This document shows, one piece after another, positions 52,201 to 61,072 of a stretch of DNA of 64,000 nt. Positions within the stretch are counted from its first letter, which is position 1. Each line of letters starts with the position of its first letter. The notes under the pieces were generated by a model, which was given only the letters and a program-made list of their open reading frames with translations, was not told where the DNA came from and ran no database searches. The translations under genes and the position numbers were made by a program. The DNA is from Clostridia bacterium (lineage in GTDB: Bacteria > Bacillota > Clostridia > Oscillospirales > Acutalibacteraceae), in contig JAFUHX010000049.1 of assembly GCA_017474045.1 (NCBI GenBank), positions 1 to 64,000 of the forward strand. Direction: 5' to 3'.

Positions 52201-52710
52201 AAGCTTTATGGTCTTATTTCATCAATAACAAGAAAAGTGACCAAAAGCGGTGCAACAATGTGCTTTGTTGAAATTGAAGATTTAACTGCTTCAATTGAAT
52301 GTATTGTTTTTTCTTCGCTGTATTCTGAAAAAGCACTTATGCTTCAGGAGGGAAATATAATTGTTCTCAGCGGAAGACTCAGCTTCAGAGAAGATAAAGC
52401 TCCTAATGTTATAGCAGAAATAATTGAACCTAACCCGAAAAAAATTATCTCTCAAAACGAAACCGAGCAGGAAACAAAAACTGAAAAGAAAAAAAGAAGC
52501 GGAATATTTATTAAAGTAAAAAACGAATCTGACGAAAGGCTAAGGAAGCTCAAAACTCTGATTTCAATTTTTGAGGGTAATTTTCCGGTTTATATTTATA
52601 ACAGCGAAAACGAAAAATACAGCTTTTTTGGAAAAACATCTCTAAATAAGCCGCTTGTTGATGAGTGTAAACACATTTTTTCTGAAAAAGATGTTGTTGT
52701 CAGAGAATAA
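49219..52710 (+). CDS. dnaE: DNA polymerase III alpha subunit DnaE
   Basis: This 1163-residue replicative or accessory polymerase is of the DnaE1 type. An N-terminal PHP domain (FTHLHLHTEYSLLDG, about 3-17) leads to the catalytic palm with PDFDIDF (about 395-401), fingers with GPGRGSGAGSLAAY and VYQEQVMEICRKVAGY, a helix-hairpin-helix region and a C-terminal OB domain (about 990-1070). Low-GC Gram-positives also have PolC, so this may be the lagging-strand starter polymerase. AAAGGGG precedes the ATG. Confidence 0.96.
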   Translation: MAFTHLHLHTEYSLLDGACRINEVIKRAKELNQTSVAITDHGVMYGAVDFYKAAKAEGVKAIIGCECYVAPRSRLNKVHGLDSERYHLVLLCKNNKGYENLAKMVSIAWTEGFYTKPRIDRELIEKYHEGIVALSGCLAGEIPQALLRGDYEYAKKTALWYDNVFGHGNYFLEIQNHGLREQLDIIPDLIKLSEETDIPLVATNDAHYVKQDDAEVQQVLICIGTNHILGEDTGLEFKTQEFYLKSEDEMLSAFSACPDAVNNTQIVAEMCNVEFEFGNTKLPHFEVPNNMNHFEYFKNSCFFGLCQKFNDNPPQNYIDRLNYELEIINKMGYVDYFLIVHDFIRYAKSKGIPVGPGRGSGAGSLAAYCIGITGIDPIEYNLLFERFLNPERISMPDFDIDFCYVNRQRVIDYVTEKYGADHVAQIVTFGTLAARAAIRDVGRVMGISYQIVDSVAKQIPNEIHITIEKALSSSKDLRNLYEGNDDVKRLIDMAKRVEGMPRHASTHAAGVVITRDPVSSYVPLAVNDESVVTQYTMTTLEQLGLLKMDFLGLRTLTVIDDTVKMIRATKDSSFSLDKIDVKDKATFEMLSLGKTDGVFQFESAGMRSVLSRLKPQSLEDLIAVISLYRPGPADSIDVYIRNRHNPQQTEYKCELVKDILSVTYGCMVYQEQVMEICRKVAGYSYGRADLVRRAMSKKKLDVMEKERQNFIYGLKDENGNTLCCGAVANGVSEKTANELFDEMSNFAKYAFNKSHAAAYAYVSYQTAWLKCHYPHELMAATLTSILDQTSKVTRYITECNNINIPVLPPSVNESMEGFSVSGNAIRFGLLAIKNIGKGFISSIINSRQTSGKYKSFYDFCKRTYGKDFNRRAVESLIKCGALDGLGTNRRQMLYMLPSVIAQLDSDKSRNIVGQIGFFDEGSVFASANEPTPPEMEEMAYNELLAFEKEITGMYLSGHPMNEFSHVSKAIHSDNILSILESQDGFGKYKDICNVKLYGLISSITRKVTKSGATMCFVEIEDLTASIECIVFSSLYSEKALMLQEGNIIVLSGRLSFREDKAPNVIAEIIEPNPKKIISQNETEQETKTEKKKRSGIFIKVKNESDERLRKLKTLISIFEGNFPVYIYNSENEKYSFFGKTSLNKPLVDECKHIFSEKDVVVRE

Positions 52711-52765
52711 AAACAAAACATTTTGCAAGATTTGAGATTTTTTCAATAATTTTGAAAAATGGTTA

Positions 52766-52794
52766 TTGACAAAACTCTCAATAATCTATATAAT
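52766..52794 (+). promoter_or_regulatory. Strong promoter of yceD-rpmF
   Basis: Perfect TTGACA (52766-52771) and perfect TATAAT (52789-52794) with a 17-base spacer, as expected for a ribosomal protein unit. Confidence 0.9.
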
Positions 52795-52819
52795 GTTATT
52801 CGTTATTATGAGGTGAGAT

Positions 52820-53311
52820 ATGTTTATTGCACTTGAAAATTTATTTAACGGCGGAATTGATAAAATCAATTTAGACTATTCCTTTGATTTTTCTTCTGAA
52901 AAGTTTAACGAAGTTTTTCCATTCATTACTGATGTTAAGCTTCAGGGCGAAATAACAAACAGGGCAGGTCTTGTTGAAATTGATGCAGTTGCGGGTTTTG
53001 ATTTTTCTGCCCCTTGCGACAGATGTGCTGCCGAAACAAAAAAACATTTCGATGTGCCGGTTAAACATGGTCTTGTTCCTTCTCTCAATAACGATGATAA
53101 CGATGATTATATTGTTGTTGAAAATATGGAGCTTGACATTTTAAATCTGACCTTGGAAGACGTTTTTTTGTTCCTTCCTTCAAAATATCTTTGCAAAGAA
53201 GATTGCAAGGGAATTTGTTCAAGGTGCGGAACTAATCTTAACGAAAAGTCCTGCGGATGTAAAAAAGAGGTTGACCCGAGACTTGCGGCGCTTCTTGATT
53301 TGCTCGACTGA
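52820..53311 (+). CDS. yceD: YceD/DUF177 protein
   Basis: This 163-residue protein of the DUF177 family nearly always precedes rpmF; in other bacteria it is needed for 23S rRNA accumulation. Paired cysteines CDRCAAE (about 72-78) and CKEDCKGICSRCG with CGC at the end form probable zinc sites. GAGGTGAG precedes the ATG. Confidence 0.9.
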   Translation: MFIALENLFNGGIDKINLDYSFDFSSEKFNEVFPFITDVKLQGEITNRAGLVEIDAVAGFDFSAPCDRCAAETKKHFDVPVKHGLVPSLNNDDNDDYIVVENMELDILNLTLEDVFLFLPSKYLCKEDCKGICSRCGTNLNEKSCGCKKEVDPRLAALLDLLD

Positions 53312-53355
53312 GTTTGTGTTAATTATTTATATTTCATTATAAGGAGGTGCTGGTA

Positions 53356-53541
53356 ATGGCAGTACCAAAGAGAAGAGTATCAAAGGCAAGAAGAGACAAG
53401 AGACGTTCAAACGTTTGGAAACTTGAAGCTCCCACACTTGTAAGATGCAAGAACTGTGGTCAGTTCACTGTTCCTCACAAGGTATGCGGCAGCTGTGGCT
53501 ACTACAAGGGCAAGGCTGTTGTTGCAGTTGACGAGGACTAA
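53356..53541 (+). CDS. rpmF: Ribosomal protein L32
   Basis: This 61-residue protein of the 50S subunit has the family start AVPKRRVSKARRDKRRSN. Four cysteines, CKNC and CGSC, mark the zinc-binding (C+) form of L32. ATG 53356 follows AAGGAGGTG. A hairpin terminator follows. Confidence 0.97.
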   Translation: MAVPKRRVSKARRDKRRSNVWKLEAPTLVRCKNCGQFTVPHKVCGSCGYYKGKAVVAVDED

Positions 53542-53563
53542 GCCTTTGAACTTAATTACTGAG

Positions 53564-53597
53564 AGGTAGAGAAGCAGGTCTGATTTCTCTGCCTTTT
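53564..53597 (+). terminator. Terminator of yceD-rpmF
   Basis: A 10-bp stem AGGTAGAGAA/TTCTCTGCCT (one G-U pair) followed by TTT, AAA and TTTTT. Confidence 0.7.
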
Positions 53598-53624
53598 AAA
53601 TTTTTAAAAGAAAGAAGGGTTTTT

Positions 53625-54929
53625 ATGTCTGTTATAGTTTCAGATGTTGAAAAGCATTCTCCTGCTGACAAAAAAGGCATAAAGCCCGGCTTTTTGCTTT
53701 TAAAAATCAATTCAAACGAAATCAATGATTTTCTTGACTATAGCTTTTATATTAAAGAAAGCCGTCTCGTTGTTGACTTTAAAACAACTGATGGAACCTT
53801 TAAGCGTGTTTTGATTGAAAAAAACGAGAATGATGACATCGGTCTTTGTTTTGAAACCTATTTAATGGATAAACAGACTCGGTGCCGAAACGGTTGCGTT
53901 TTTTGCTTTATTGATCAGCTGCCTAAAGGCATGAGAGACTCTCTTTATTTTAAAGATGATGATTCCCGTCTTTCTTTTTTGTTCGGAAACTATATAACGC
54001 TGACAAATCTCAGTGATAGCGATGCTGAGAGAATAATTAAAATGCATATCAGTCCCGTCAATGTTTCTGTTCACACAATGAACCCTGAGCTGAGAATTAA
54101 AATGATGAAAAATAAGTTTGCCGGTGACAGTCTCAAATACTTAAAGCGCTTTGCCGATGCCGGAATAAAGCTTAATACCCAACTTGTTCTCTGTCCCGGT
54201 ATTAACGACGGTGATGAGCTTATCTATTCGCTTGAAAAGCTTTCTCAGCTTTATCCTGCTGTTGAAAGCATTGCTTGCGTTCCTGTTGGTTTAACTAAAT
54301 TCAGAGACGGACTATATCCTCTGAAGAACTATGATAAGGAAACGGCAGAAGATGTTATTAGAATAGTGGAAGACTTTGCTGAAAGCTTCAATAAGCGTTA
54401 TTCAACTAATCTTGCTTATTGTTCTGATGAATTCTATCTTTTAGCCGAAAAAGAAATTCCGTCTGATGAATATTATGAGTCTTATCCTCAGATTGAAAAT
54501 GGTGTTGGCTTATGGCGTAGTCTTGAAACTGAGTTTGTTTCTGCTTTGGAAAGCGGTGAATATAAACTTAGCACTGAAAGAAAGGTTGCAGTTGCCACTG
54601 GTGTTGCAGCTTATCCTCTTATTAAAAAACTAAGTGCTTTGGCTGAAGAGAAATATGTGGACTTATCTGTTGATGTTTTTGAAATTAAAAACAGCTTCTT
54701 CGGCGAAAAAATAACCGTTTCAGGTCTTGTTACCGGTCAGGATCTGATTAAACAGCTTAAAGGAAAAATTACAAGTGAAATTCTCCTTATTCCTTCTTCA
54801 ATGCTCAGAAGCGAGGGTGATGTTTTTCTTGATGATGTTTCTCTTTCTCAGCTCTCTGACGAGCTGAATGTTCAGGTGGTTACTGTTTCAAACGACGGCT
54901 GTGAACTGCTTGAAAAAATTCTAAATTAA
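53625..54929 (+). CDS. DUF512 putative radical-SAM protein with PDZ-like N-terminus
   Basis: This 434-residue protein has a PDZ-like N-terminal domain (about 1-75) and a radical-SAM-like centre. The cysteine motif C-x3-C-x2-C is in TRCRNGCVFCFIDQLP (about 86-101). DUF512 fills the C-terminus. The substrate is unknown. The gene precedes der in many Firmicutes, which suggests a link to ribosome or membrane biogenesis (inference). AAAGAAGGG precedes the ATG. Confidence 0.9.
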   Translation: MSVIVSDVEKHSPADKKGIKPGFLLLKINSNEINDFLDYSFYIKESRLVVDFKTTDGTFKRVLIEKNENDDIGLCFETYLMDKQTRCRNGCVFCFIDQLPKGMRDSLYFKDDDSRLSFLFGNYITLTNLSDSDAERIIKMHISPVNVSVHTMNPELRIKMMKNKFAGDSLKYLKRFADAGIKLNTQLVLCPGINDGDELIYSLEKLSQLYPAVESIACVPVGLTKFRDGLYPLKNYDKETAEDVIRIVEDFAESFNKRYSTNLAYCSDEFYLLAEKEIPSDEYYESYPQIENGVGLWRSLETEFVSALESGEYKLSTERKVAVATGVAAYPLIKKLSALAEEKYVDLSVDVFEIKNSFFGEKITVSGLVTGQDLIKQLKGKITSEILLIPSSMLRSEGDVFLDDVSLSQLSDELNVQVVTVSNDGCELLEKILN

Positions 54930-54942
54930 GGAGGTTAGAGCT

Positions 54943-56268
54943 ATGGCTAAACCTGTTGTTGCTATTGTGGGAAGACCCAATACCGGAAAATCAACACTTT
55001 TTAATAAGCTTATTGGTCAGCGACTTTCCATTGTTGATGATAAGCCCGGCGTTACGCGTGACAGAATTTTCGGCGATTGTGAATGGCTCTCAAAACACTT
55101 TTTATTAATTGATACCGGAGGTATTGAGCCTCATTCAAACGATATTATTCTCAAGCAGATGAGAAGACAAGCTCAGCTTGCAATAGACAGCGCTTCAGTA
55201 ATAATTCTTGTAACTGACCTGAAGTCCGGTGTTGTCGCTTCCGATGCTGAGGTTGCAACGATGCTTCAGAAAAGCGGAAAACCAATTGTTTTGTGCGTTA
55301 ACAAATGTGATACAATCGGTGAGCTTCCTGCAGATTTTTATGAATTTTATAATCTCGGTCTTGGCGATCCGATTGCTACATCAGCTGTCCACGGACATGG
55401 AACGGGTGATTTGCTTGACGCAGTTATTGAACATCTGCCTGATTGTTCGGAAACTGATGATGAAGACGAGGTAATCAAGGTTGCTGTTATCGGAAAACCC
55501 AATGTTGGAAAATCTTCTCTTGTAAACGCTATTTCAGGCGAAGAAAGAACTATTGTTTCTAATATTGCCGGAACAACAAGAGATGCAACTGATACTCGTA
55601 TTGAGAATGAATTCGGTGAATTTCTTTTCATTGATACTGCCGGCTTAAGAAGAAAAAGCAGGGTAGATGATCAGATTGAAAAATATAGCATAATTCGCGC
55701 AAAAATGGCTGTTGAGCGTTCAAGTGTTTGTGTAATTATGATTGATGCTACAGAAGGCTTTACCGAGCAGGACTCAAAGGTTGCAGGAATTGCTCATGAA
55801 ATGGGAAAGGCTTGCATTATTGCTGTTAACAAGTGGGATGCCATTGAAAAAGACGGAAAAACAATGGATGCATACAGAAAGAAACTGATGAATGATTTTT
55901 CTTTTATGTCCTATGCGCCCATAATCTTTATATCTGCAAAAACCGGTCAACGACTTGACAGACTTTTTGAGCTTATTAAATTTGTTGATGAACAAAACGC
56001 AATGAGAATTTCAACAGGAAAGCTTAATGACGTTCTTGCGGCGGCGACTTCAAGAGTTCAACCTCCCACCGATAAAGGAAAGCGACTTAAGATTTATTAT
56101 ATGACTCAGGCATCAACAAGACCACCAACATTTGTTTGTTTTGTTAACGATGCTGAACTTTTTCATTATAGCTATCAGCGTTATCTTGAAAATCAGATCA
56201 GAGAAATCTTCGGTCTTGAAGGAACTCCGGTCAGATTTGTTATAAGAGAAAGAGATGGCAAAAAATAA
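54943..56268 (+). CDS. der: Ribosome-assembly GTPase Der (EngA)
   Basis: This 441-residue double GTPase is needed for 50S maturation. G-domain 1 has GRPNTGKST (about 10-18), DTGG and NKCD; G-domain 2 has GKPNVGKSS (about 184-192), DTAG and NKWD; a KH-like domain closes it. AAGGAGG precedes the ATG. plsY and gpsA, often next in clostridia, are not here. Confidence 0.97.
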   Translation: MAKPVVAIVGRPNTGKSTLFNKLIGQRLSIVDDKPGVTRDRIFGDCEWLSKHFLLIDTGGIEPHSNDIILKQMRRQAQLAIDSASVIILVTDLKSGVVASDAEVATMLQKSGKPIVLCVNKCDTIGELPADFYEFYNLGLGDPIATSAVHGHGTGDLLDAVIEHLPDCSETDDEDEVIKVAVIGKPNVGKSSLVNAISGEERTIVSNIAGTTRDATDTRIENEFGEFLFIDTAGLRRKSRVDDQIEKYSIIRAKMAVERSSVCVIMIDATEGFTEQDSKVAGIAHEMGKACIIAVNKWDAIEKDGKTMDAYRKKLMNDFSFMSYAPIIFISAKTGQRLDRLFELIKFVDEQNAMRISTGKLNDVLAAATSRVQPPTDKGKRLKIYYMTQASTRPPTFVCFVNDAELFHYSYQRYLENQIREIFGLEGTPVRFVIRERDGKK

Positions 56269-56301
56269 AATTAGAGATATGCAAAATATGACTGATAAAG
56301 G

Positions 56302-56333
56302 GGATGTAAAACTCGTTTTTTACATCCTCTTTT
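56302..56333 (+). terminator. Terminator after der
   Basis: A 10-bp stem GGATGTAAAA/TTTTACATCC (56302-56311 with 56318-56327) enclosing CTCG, followed by TCTTTTT. It is almost the same core as the hairpin after tyrS. The gap 56269-56616 holds this hairpin, the ruvC promoter and otherwise nothing I can support. Confidence 0.8.
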
Positions 56334-56543
56334 TAGTGTTGGGGAAAATTGCGCAGAATGAACAAAACACAATAACACCGTTTTTGTCTTCCTTTAACGA
56401 TTATATTTTTAAAGGATTTCTTTGGCTTAAACCGGAAGAAACCTATATTTATCTTGTTTTATGCGATCTGCTCTTTTTTACAGCCCTTTTGATATCTACC
56501 TGTGAATATGAAGTTTTTAAATGTAATATTTTACATAAATGTA

Positions 56544-56572
56544 TTGCTCAAAAAAACAAACTATGATATAAT
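56544..56572 (+). promoter_or_regulatory. Promoter of the ruvCAB operon
   Basis: TTGCTC (56544-56549), a 17-base spacer and a perfect TATAAT (56567-56572) with TGA before it (extended -10). I see no clear SOS (LexA) box. Confidence 0.7.
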
Positions 56573-56616
56573 AAAATGATTTAAAATGCGATATTGTATG
56601 CAAAGTAGGTAAATTA

Positions 56617-57126
56617 ATGATCATCCTTGGAATTGACCCTGGTTACGCAATTGTTGGATTTGGAATTATTGAATTCAAAAACTGTCGATTCAGAATTATA
56701 AATTTCGGTGCGATAACCACTCCGGCTGATATGCCTTTTAACAAAAGACTACGTGTTATTTTTGATGAAATGTCTTTTCTGATTGAAAAATATAAGCCTG
56801 ATGCAATGGCAATTGAAAAACTGTTTTTTAACACTAATGCTAAAACCGTTATTGATGTCAGTCAGGCAAGGGGAGTAATTATGCTTGCTGCTGAAAAAAA
56901 CGGCGTTCCTTCCTTTGAATATACACCCCTTCAGGTTAAGCAGTCAGTTGTTGGCTATGGAAGAGCCGAAAAAAAACAAGTTCAGGAGATGACAAGGCGA
57001 ATTCTCGGCCTTGAAAAAGTTCCTAAGCCTGATGATACTGCCGATGCGTTGGCTATGGCAATCTGTCATGCACACACAAGCGGTTCTTGCGCTGTAGGAA
57101 CACCGAAAATTAAAAAGGGGATATAA
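56617..57126 (+). CDS. ruvC: Holliday junction resolvase RuvC
   Basis: This 169-residue endonuclease cuts four-way junctions. Catalytic acids are seen in GIDPGYA (5-11), AIEKLFF (about 66-72) and PDDTADALAMAICH (about 138-151). It is the first gene of ruvC-ruvA-ruvB, in the order typical of clostridia. AAGTAGG before the ATG is a modest ribosome site. Confidence 0.97.
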   Translation: MIILGIDPGYAIVGFGIIEFKNCRFRIINFGAITTPADMPFNKRLRVIFDEMSFLIEKYKPDAMAIEKLFFNTNAKTVIDVSQARGVIMLAAEKNGVPSFEYTPLQVKQSVVGYGRAEKKQVQEMTRRILGLEKVPKPDDTADALAMAICHAHTSGSCAVGTPKIKKGI

Positions 57127-57129
57127 AAT

Positions 57130-57735
57130 ATGTTTTATAGTTTAACCGGAAGAGTTTTAAAAACCGATTTGTCAAGTGTTGCTATTGAATGTGGCGGAGT
57201 AGGCTTCAGATGTCAGGTATCTTATATGACACTTCAGGATATTGATCCTTCTGAAACTGTAACTCTTTACACTTATCTCAATGTGCGCGAAGATGCAATG
57301 GAGCTTTTTGGCTTTTCAACTGAATATGAGCTTGAATGGTTCAAGCTTCTTATAAGCGTCAGCGGCGTTGGACCAAAAGCTGCTCTTGCCGTTCTTTCTC
57401 AGTATTTGCCTGACAGATTGGCTCTTTTGATTTCTGCCGGTGATTCCAAGGCAATAACAAAAGCTCAGGGAGTTGGGCCCAAAATTGCTCAGAGAATAAT
57501 TTTGGAGCTGAAAGATAAAGTAAAAACTCTCGGCGCTGTTAATTCCGGCGGTGTGTCAGTTGAAAGCGTTGAGCTTGCCGCTGATTCTTCCAATACGTCA
57601 GAGGCGATAGCTGCGCTGACAATGCTCGGCTACACTCAGACAGATGCGGCAGTTGCTGTTAGCAAAATTGATCCTTCTCTCAATGTTGAGGATATTATTA
57701 AACAAGCGTTAAAGCTTCTTTCAAGGCAGGTGTGA
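57130..57735 (+). CDS. ruvA: Holliday junction DNA helicase subunit RuvA
   Basis: This 201-residue protein binds the four-way junction as a tetramer and loads RuvB. An OB domain (1-62), two helix-hairpin-helix motifs (LISVSGVGPKAALAVL and AQGVGPKIAQRIILEL) and a C-terminal UBA-like domain (about 155-201) are all present. Three bases separate it from ruvC. Confidence 0.97.
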   Translation: MFYSLTGRVLKTDLSSVAIECGGVGFRCQVSYMTLQDIDPSETVTLYTYLNVREDAMELFGFSTEYELEWFKLLISVSGVGPKAALAVLSQYLPDRLALLISAGDSKAITKAQGVGPKIAQRIILELKDKVKTLGAVNSGGVSVESVELAADSSNTSEAIAALTMLGYTQTDAAVAVSKIDPSLNVEDIIKQALKLLSRQV

Positions 57736-57739
57736 TTAA

Positions 57740-58789
57740 ATGATTGAAAACGGATATGAAGAAAGGTATGTTTCAACTCAGCAAACTTCAGCCGACAGCG
57801 ATATCGAGGTGTCTCTTCGTCCAAGAGTAATGAGCGAATATATCGGTCAGGAAAAGGTCAAAGAAAATCTTGAAATTTATATCCAGGCTGCCAAAAACAG
57901 AGGCGAAAGTCTTGACCACGTTTTACTTTATGGACCTCCGGGCCTTGGAAAAACAACACTTGCCGGAATTGTTGCAAACGAAATGAATGTCAACCTTCGT
58001 GTAACATCCGGTCCTGCTATTGAAAAGCAGGGAGATCTTGCAGCTCTTTTGACTAATTTAAACGAAGGCGATGTTCTTTTTATTGATGAAATTCATAGAC
58101 TTAACCGAAGCGTTGAAGAAATCCTTTATCCTGCAATGGAAGATAACGCTCTTGATATAATCATCGGAAAAGGACCTTCTGCCCGTTCAATCAGGCTTGA
58201 TCTTCCGAAATTCACTCTTGTTGGTGCAACAACACGTGCCGGTCAGCTTTCTGCACCACTCAGAGACCGCTTCGGAGTAATACTTCGTCTTGAACTTTAT
58301 ACTCCTGAAGAGTTGGCTCAGATTGTTAAAAGAAGTGCAGGAATTTTAGGAATTGAAATTGATAAATACGGTGCTCTTGAAATTGCTTCTCGTTCAAGAG
58401 GAACACCACGAATTGCCAACAGACTTCTCAAAAGAGCAAGAGATTTTGCTCAGGTTATGGCTGAAGGCGTTATTACCGAGGATTCAGCAAATCTTGCATT
58501 GGATAGAATGGAAATTGATCATCTCGGTCTTGACTCTATCGACAGAATTCTTCTTGAAACAATGATTAAAAACTATAATGGCGGTCCTGTAGGCTTAGAC
58601 ACAATTGCTGCCGCTATTGGTGAAGAAGCTGTTACCATTGAGGATGTTTATGAACCTTATCTTATGCAAATCGGCTTTTTGAGCCGGACTCCACGCGGAA
58701 GAATGGTAACTGCTCTTGCTTATGAGCATTTAGGTCTTTCTCCTTCTGAAAAAAAGAATTCTTCAAACAATCAGCAAACATTATTTTAA
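57740..58789 (+). CDS. ruvB: Holliday junction helicase motor RuvB
   Basis: This 349-residue AAA+ motor drives branch migration. Walker [10 protein letters not shown] (about 65-73), Walker [10 protein letters not shown] (about 113-121), sensor [16 protein letters not shown] and the C-terminal winged helix [13 protein letters not shown] are all present. Confidence 0.98.
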   Translation: MIENGYEERYVSTQQTSADSDIEVSLRPRVMSEYIGQEKVKENLEIYIQAAKNRGESLDHVLLYGPPGLGKTTLAGIVANEMNVNLRVTSGPAIEKQGDLAALLTNLNEGDVLFIDEIHRLNRSVEEILYPAMEDNALDIIIGKGPSARSIRLDLPKFTLVGATTRAGQLSAPLRDRFGVILRLELYTPEELAQIVKRSAGILGIEIDKYGALEIASRSRGTPRIANRLLKRARDFAQVMAEGVITEDSANLALDRMEIDHLGLDSIDRILLETMIKNYNGGPVGLDTIAAAIGEEAVTIEDVYEPYLMQIGFLSRTPRGRMVTALAYEHLGLSPSEKKNSSNNQQTLF

Positions 58790-58808
58790 TTTAAAGGGGC
58801 TGTTTTCT

Positions 58809-60158
58809 ATGGGTAGATTATTTGGAACTGACGGTGCCAGAGGCGTTGCAAATTCAGAAATTTCATGTGAGCTTGCTATGAATATCGGAAAAGCAACTGC
58901 TATGGTTTTAACCCAATCTAAAAACGAAAAGCCAAAAGTACTTATCGGAAAAGATCCGCGAATTTCAGGCGATATGCTTGAAGCTGCAATTGCCTGCGGC
59001 TTATGCAGTGTTGGAGCTGATGTAATGCTTCTCGGTGTTGTTCCTACGCCGGCTGTTGCTTTTTTAGTCAAACACTATGGTTATGATGCGGCAATTATGA
59101 TTTCCGCTTCTCACAATCCTTGTGAATATAACGGAATCAAGATTTTCAAATCAGACGGTTATAAGTTGCCCGATGAAATAGAAGAAGAAATCGAAGCAAT
59201 TATTCTTGACGAAGTTGAAAAACCTCCAATCAAAACCGGTGCTGAAGTGGGAAGAATTTCTTCGTGCAAAACTGCAGTCAGCGATTATATTTCACATCTG
59301 AAAGCAAGTGTCAGCTGTTGTTTTGATGGCTTCAACATTGCTTTGGACTGCGCGAATGGCTCTTCCAGCGTATCAGCTAATGAGCTTTTTACTTCATTAG
59401 GTGCTGATTGCCATGTTATCAACGCTGAGCCAAACGGAACAAACATCAATAAAAAATGCGGTTCAACTGATATGGCTGAGCTTCAGAAATATGTTGTTGA
59501 TAACAAGCTTGACGTAGGATTTGCTTTTGACGGTGATGCTGACAGAATGTTAGCGGTTGATGAAAACGGAGAAATTGTTGATGGCGACAAAATTATTGCA
59601 ATTTGCGCTGAATATCTGAAAGAAAAGGGCAGATTAAAAAATAACACAGCTGTTGTTACTGTTATGACAAACATGGGCTTTTATAAGTTTTGCGACAGCA
59701 GAAACATAAACTATTCTGCCACCAAAGTAGGTGACAGATATGTTCTTGAGGAAATGCTTAAGGAAGATTATTGCATTGGCGGCGAACAGTCAGGCCATGT
59801 AATTTTCCTTGACTACGCTTCAACCGGTGACGGACAGTTAACTGCTCTTCAGCTTCTTCAAATTATGGCTGAAACAAGAAAACCTCTTTCTGTTCTTGCT
59901 TCGTGCATGACTGTTTATCCGCAGACAATGATTAATGTTAAGGTTTCTAAAATGGGAAAAGCTCGATTCCCTTATGATGAAGAAGTGAAAACGGCAATCA
60001 AACAAGCTGAAAAGCTCCTTGGTGATAAAGGCAGGGTTCTTGTCAGAGTTTCCGGAACAGAGCCTTTGGTTCGTGTAATGCTTGAAGGTGAAGATCTCAA
60101 ACAAATTGAAACTCTTGCCCTTGAAATTGCCGAGGTAATTAAAACAAGGCTTATTTAA
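58809..60158 (+). CDS. glmM: Phosphoglucosamine mutase GlmM
   Basis: This 449-residue enzyme converts glucosamine 6-phosphate to the 1-phosphate for peptidoglycan. The phospho-serine loop ISASHNPCEYNG is at about 98-109, metal-binding DGDADR at about 241-246, and the substrate loop GEQSGH near 325. AAAGGGG precedes the ATG. glmS is not in the window. Confidence 0.96.
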   Translation: MGRLFGTDGARGVANSEISCELAMNIGKATAMVLTQSKNEKPKVLIGKDPRISGDMLEAAIACGLCSVGADVMLLGVVPTPAVAFLVKHYGYDAAIMISASHNPCEYNGIKIFKSDGYKLPDEIEEEIEAIILDEVEKPPIKTGAEVGRISSCKTAVSDYISHLKASVSCCFDGFNIALDCANGSSSVSANELFTSLGADCHVINAEPNGTNINKKCGSTDMAELQKYVVDNKLDVGFAFDGDADRMLAVDENGEIVDGDKIIAICAEYLKEKGRLKNNTAVVTVMTNMGFYKFCDSRNINYSATKVGDRYVLEEMLKEDYCIGGEQSGHVIFLDYASTGDGQLTALQLLQIMAETRKPLSVLASCMTVYPQTMINVKVSKMGKARFPYDEEVKTAIKQAEKLLGDKGRVLVRVSGTEPLVRVMLEGEDLKQIETLALEIAEVIKTRLI

Positions 60159-60180
60159 AATAAGAAAGGATTTTTATCCT

Positions 60181-61050
60181 ATGAGAAAAACAAATAATTG
60201 GAAAGATTATGAACTGATAGATTGTTCTGACGGAGAGCGTCTTGAACGTTGGGGAGATATTATTCTTGTCAGACCTGACCCTCAGGTTATTTGGAAAACG
60301 CCGAAAAACAATCCTCTTTGGTATAAAGCCAATGGCTATTATCATCGTTCAAAATCCGGTGGAGGCTCCTGGGAAATTAGAGGAAAGCTTCCTGCTTACT
60401 GGAGCATTAACTACGGTGATCTGACTTTCAATATAAAAACCATGGGTTTTAAGCATACAGGGCTTTTTCCTGAGCAGGCTGTTAACTGGGATTTTACTCG
60501 TGAAGTTATTAAAAAAGCAGGCCGACCTGTTAAGGTTCTCAATCTTTTTGCTTATACAGGCGGCGCTACTGTTGCTTGCCTTGCTGAAAACGCAAGTGTT
60601 GTTCATGTTGATGCTTCAAAAGGAATGGTAGCATGGGCAAAGGAAAACAGCGTTTCAAGTAATTTGGCTGACAGAAGCGTTCGTTGGATTGTTGATGATT
60701 GCATTAAATTTGTTCAGCGTGAAATCAGGCGCGGAAATAAATACGATATAATTATCATGGATCCTCCGTCATACGGAAGAGGACCGGGCGGAGAAGTCTG
60801 GAAGCTTGAAGAAGAGGTTTATGGTTTCGTTGAGCTTTGTTCACAGCTTCTTTCCGAAGATTCTTTAATGATGCTGATAAATTCATACACAACCGGGCTT
60901 TCATCTTCGGTAATGGAATATATTCTCGGTTCGGTGGTAAAATCAAAATACGGCGGAGAGGTTTCTTCTTCCGAAATTGGACTGCCTGTTACTGAGAGCA
61001 AAATGGTGCTTCCTTGCGGTGCATCTGCAATATGGTTAAAATCGGAATAA
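60181..61050 (+). CDS. Class I SAM-dependent methyltransferase (RlmI/RlmK-like)
   Basis: This 289-residue methyltransferase has SAM-binding text VLNLFAYTGGATVACL (about 118-133), the acidic residue in VVHVDASKG, and the catalytic-type motif IMDPPSYGRG (about 191-200). It resembles the catalytic half of 23S rRNA cytosine methyltransferases of the RlmI group but lacks a PUA domain. RNA is the likely substrate; the site is unknown. GAAAGGA precedes the ATG. Confidence 0.85.
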   Translation: MRKTNNWKDYELIDCSDGERLERWGDIILVRPDPQVIWKTPKNNPLWYKANGYYHRSKSGGGSWEIRGKLPAYWSINYGDLTFNIKTMGFKHTGLFPEQAVNWDFTREVIKKAGRPVKVLNLFAYTGGATVACLAENASVVHVDASKGMVAWAKENSVSSNLADRSVRWIVDDCIKFVQREIRRGNKYDIIIMDPPSYGRGPGGEVWKLEEEVYGFVELCSQLLSEDSLMMLINSYTTGLSSSVMEYILGSVVKSKYGGEVSSSEIGLPVTESKMVLPCGASAIWLKSE

Positions 61051-61072
61051 ATTAACAAACGGGAGCTATCCT

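Noticed and set aside
56255..56566. A 103-codon ORF overlapping the end of der
   Set aside because: It has no ribosome site, runs through the terminator hairpin at 56302-56333 and has no recognisable family text. I regard it as chance.
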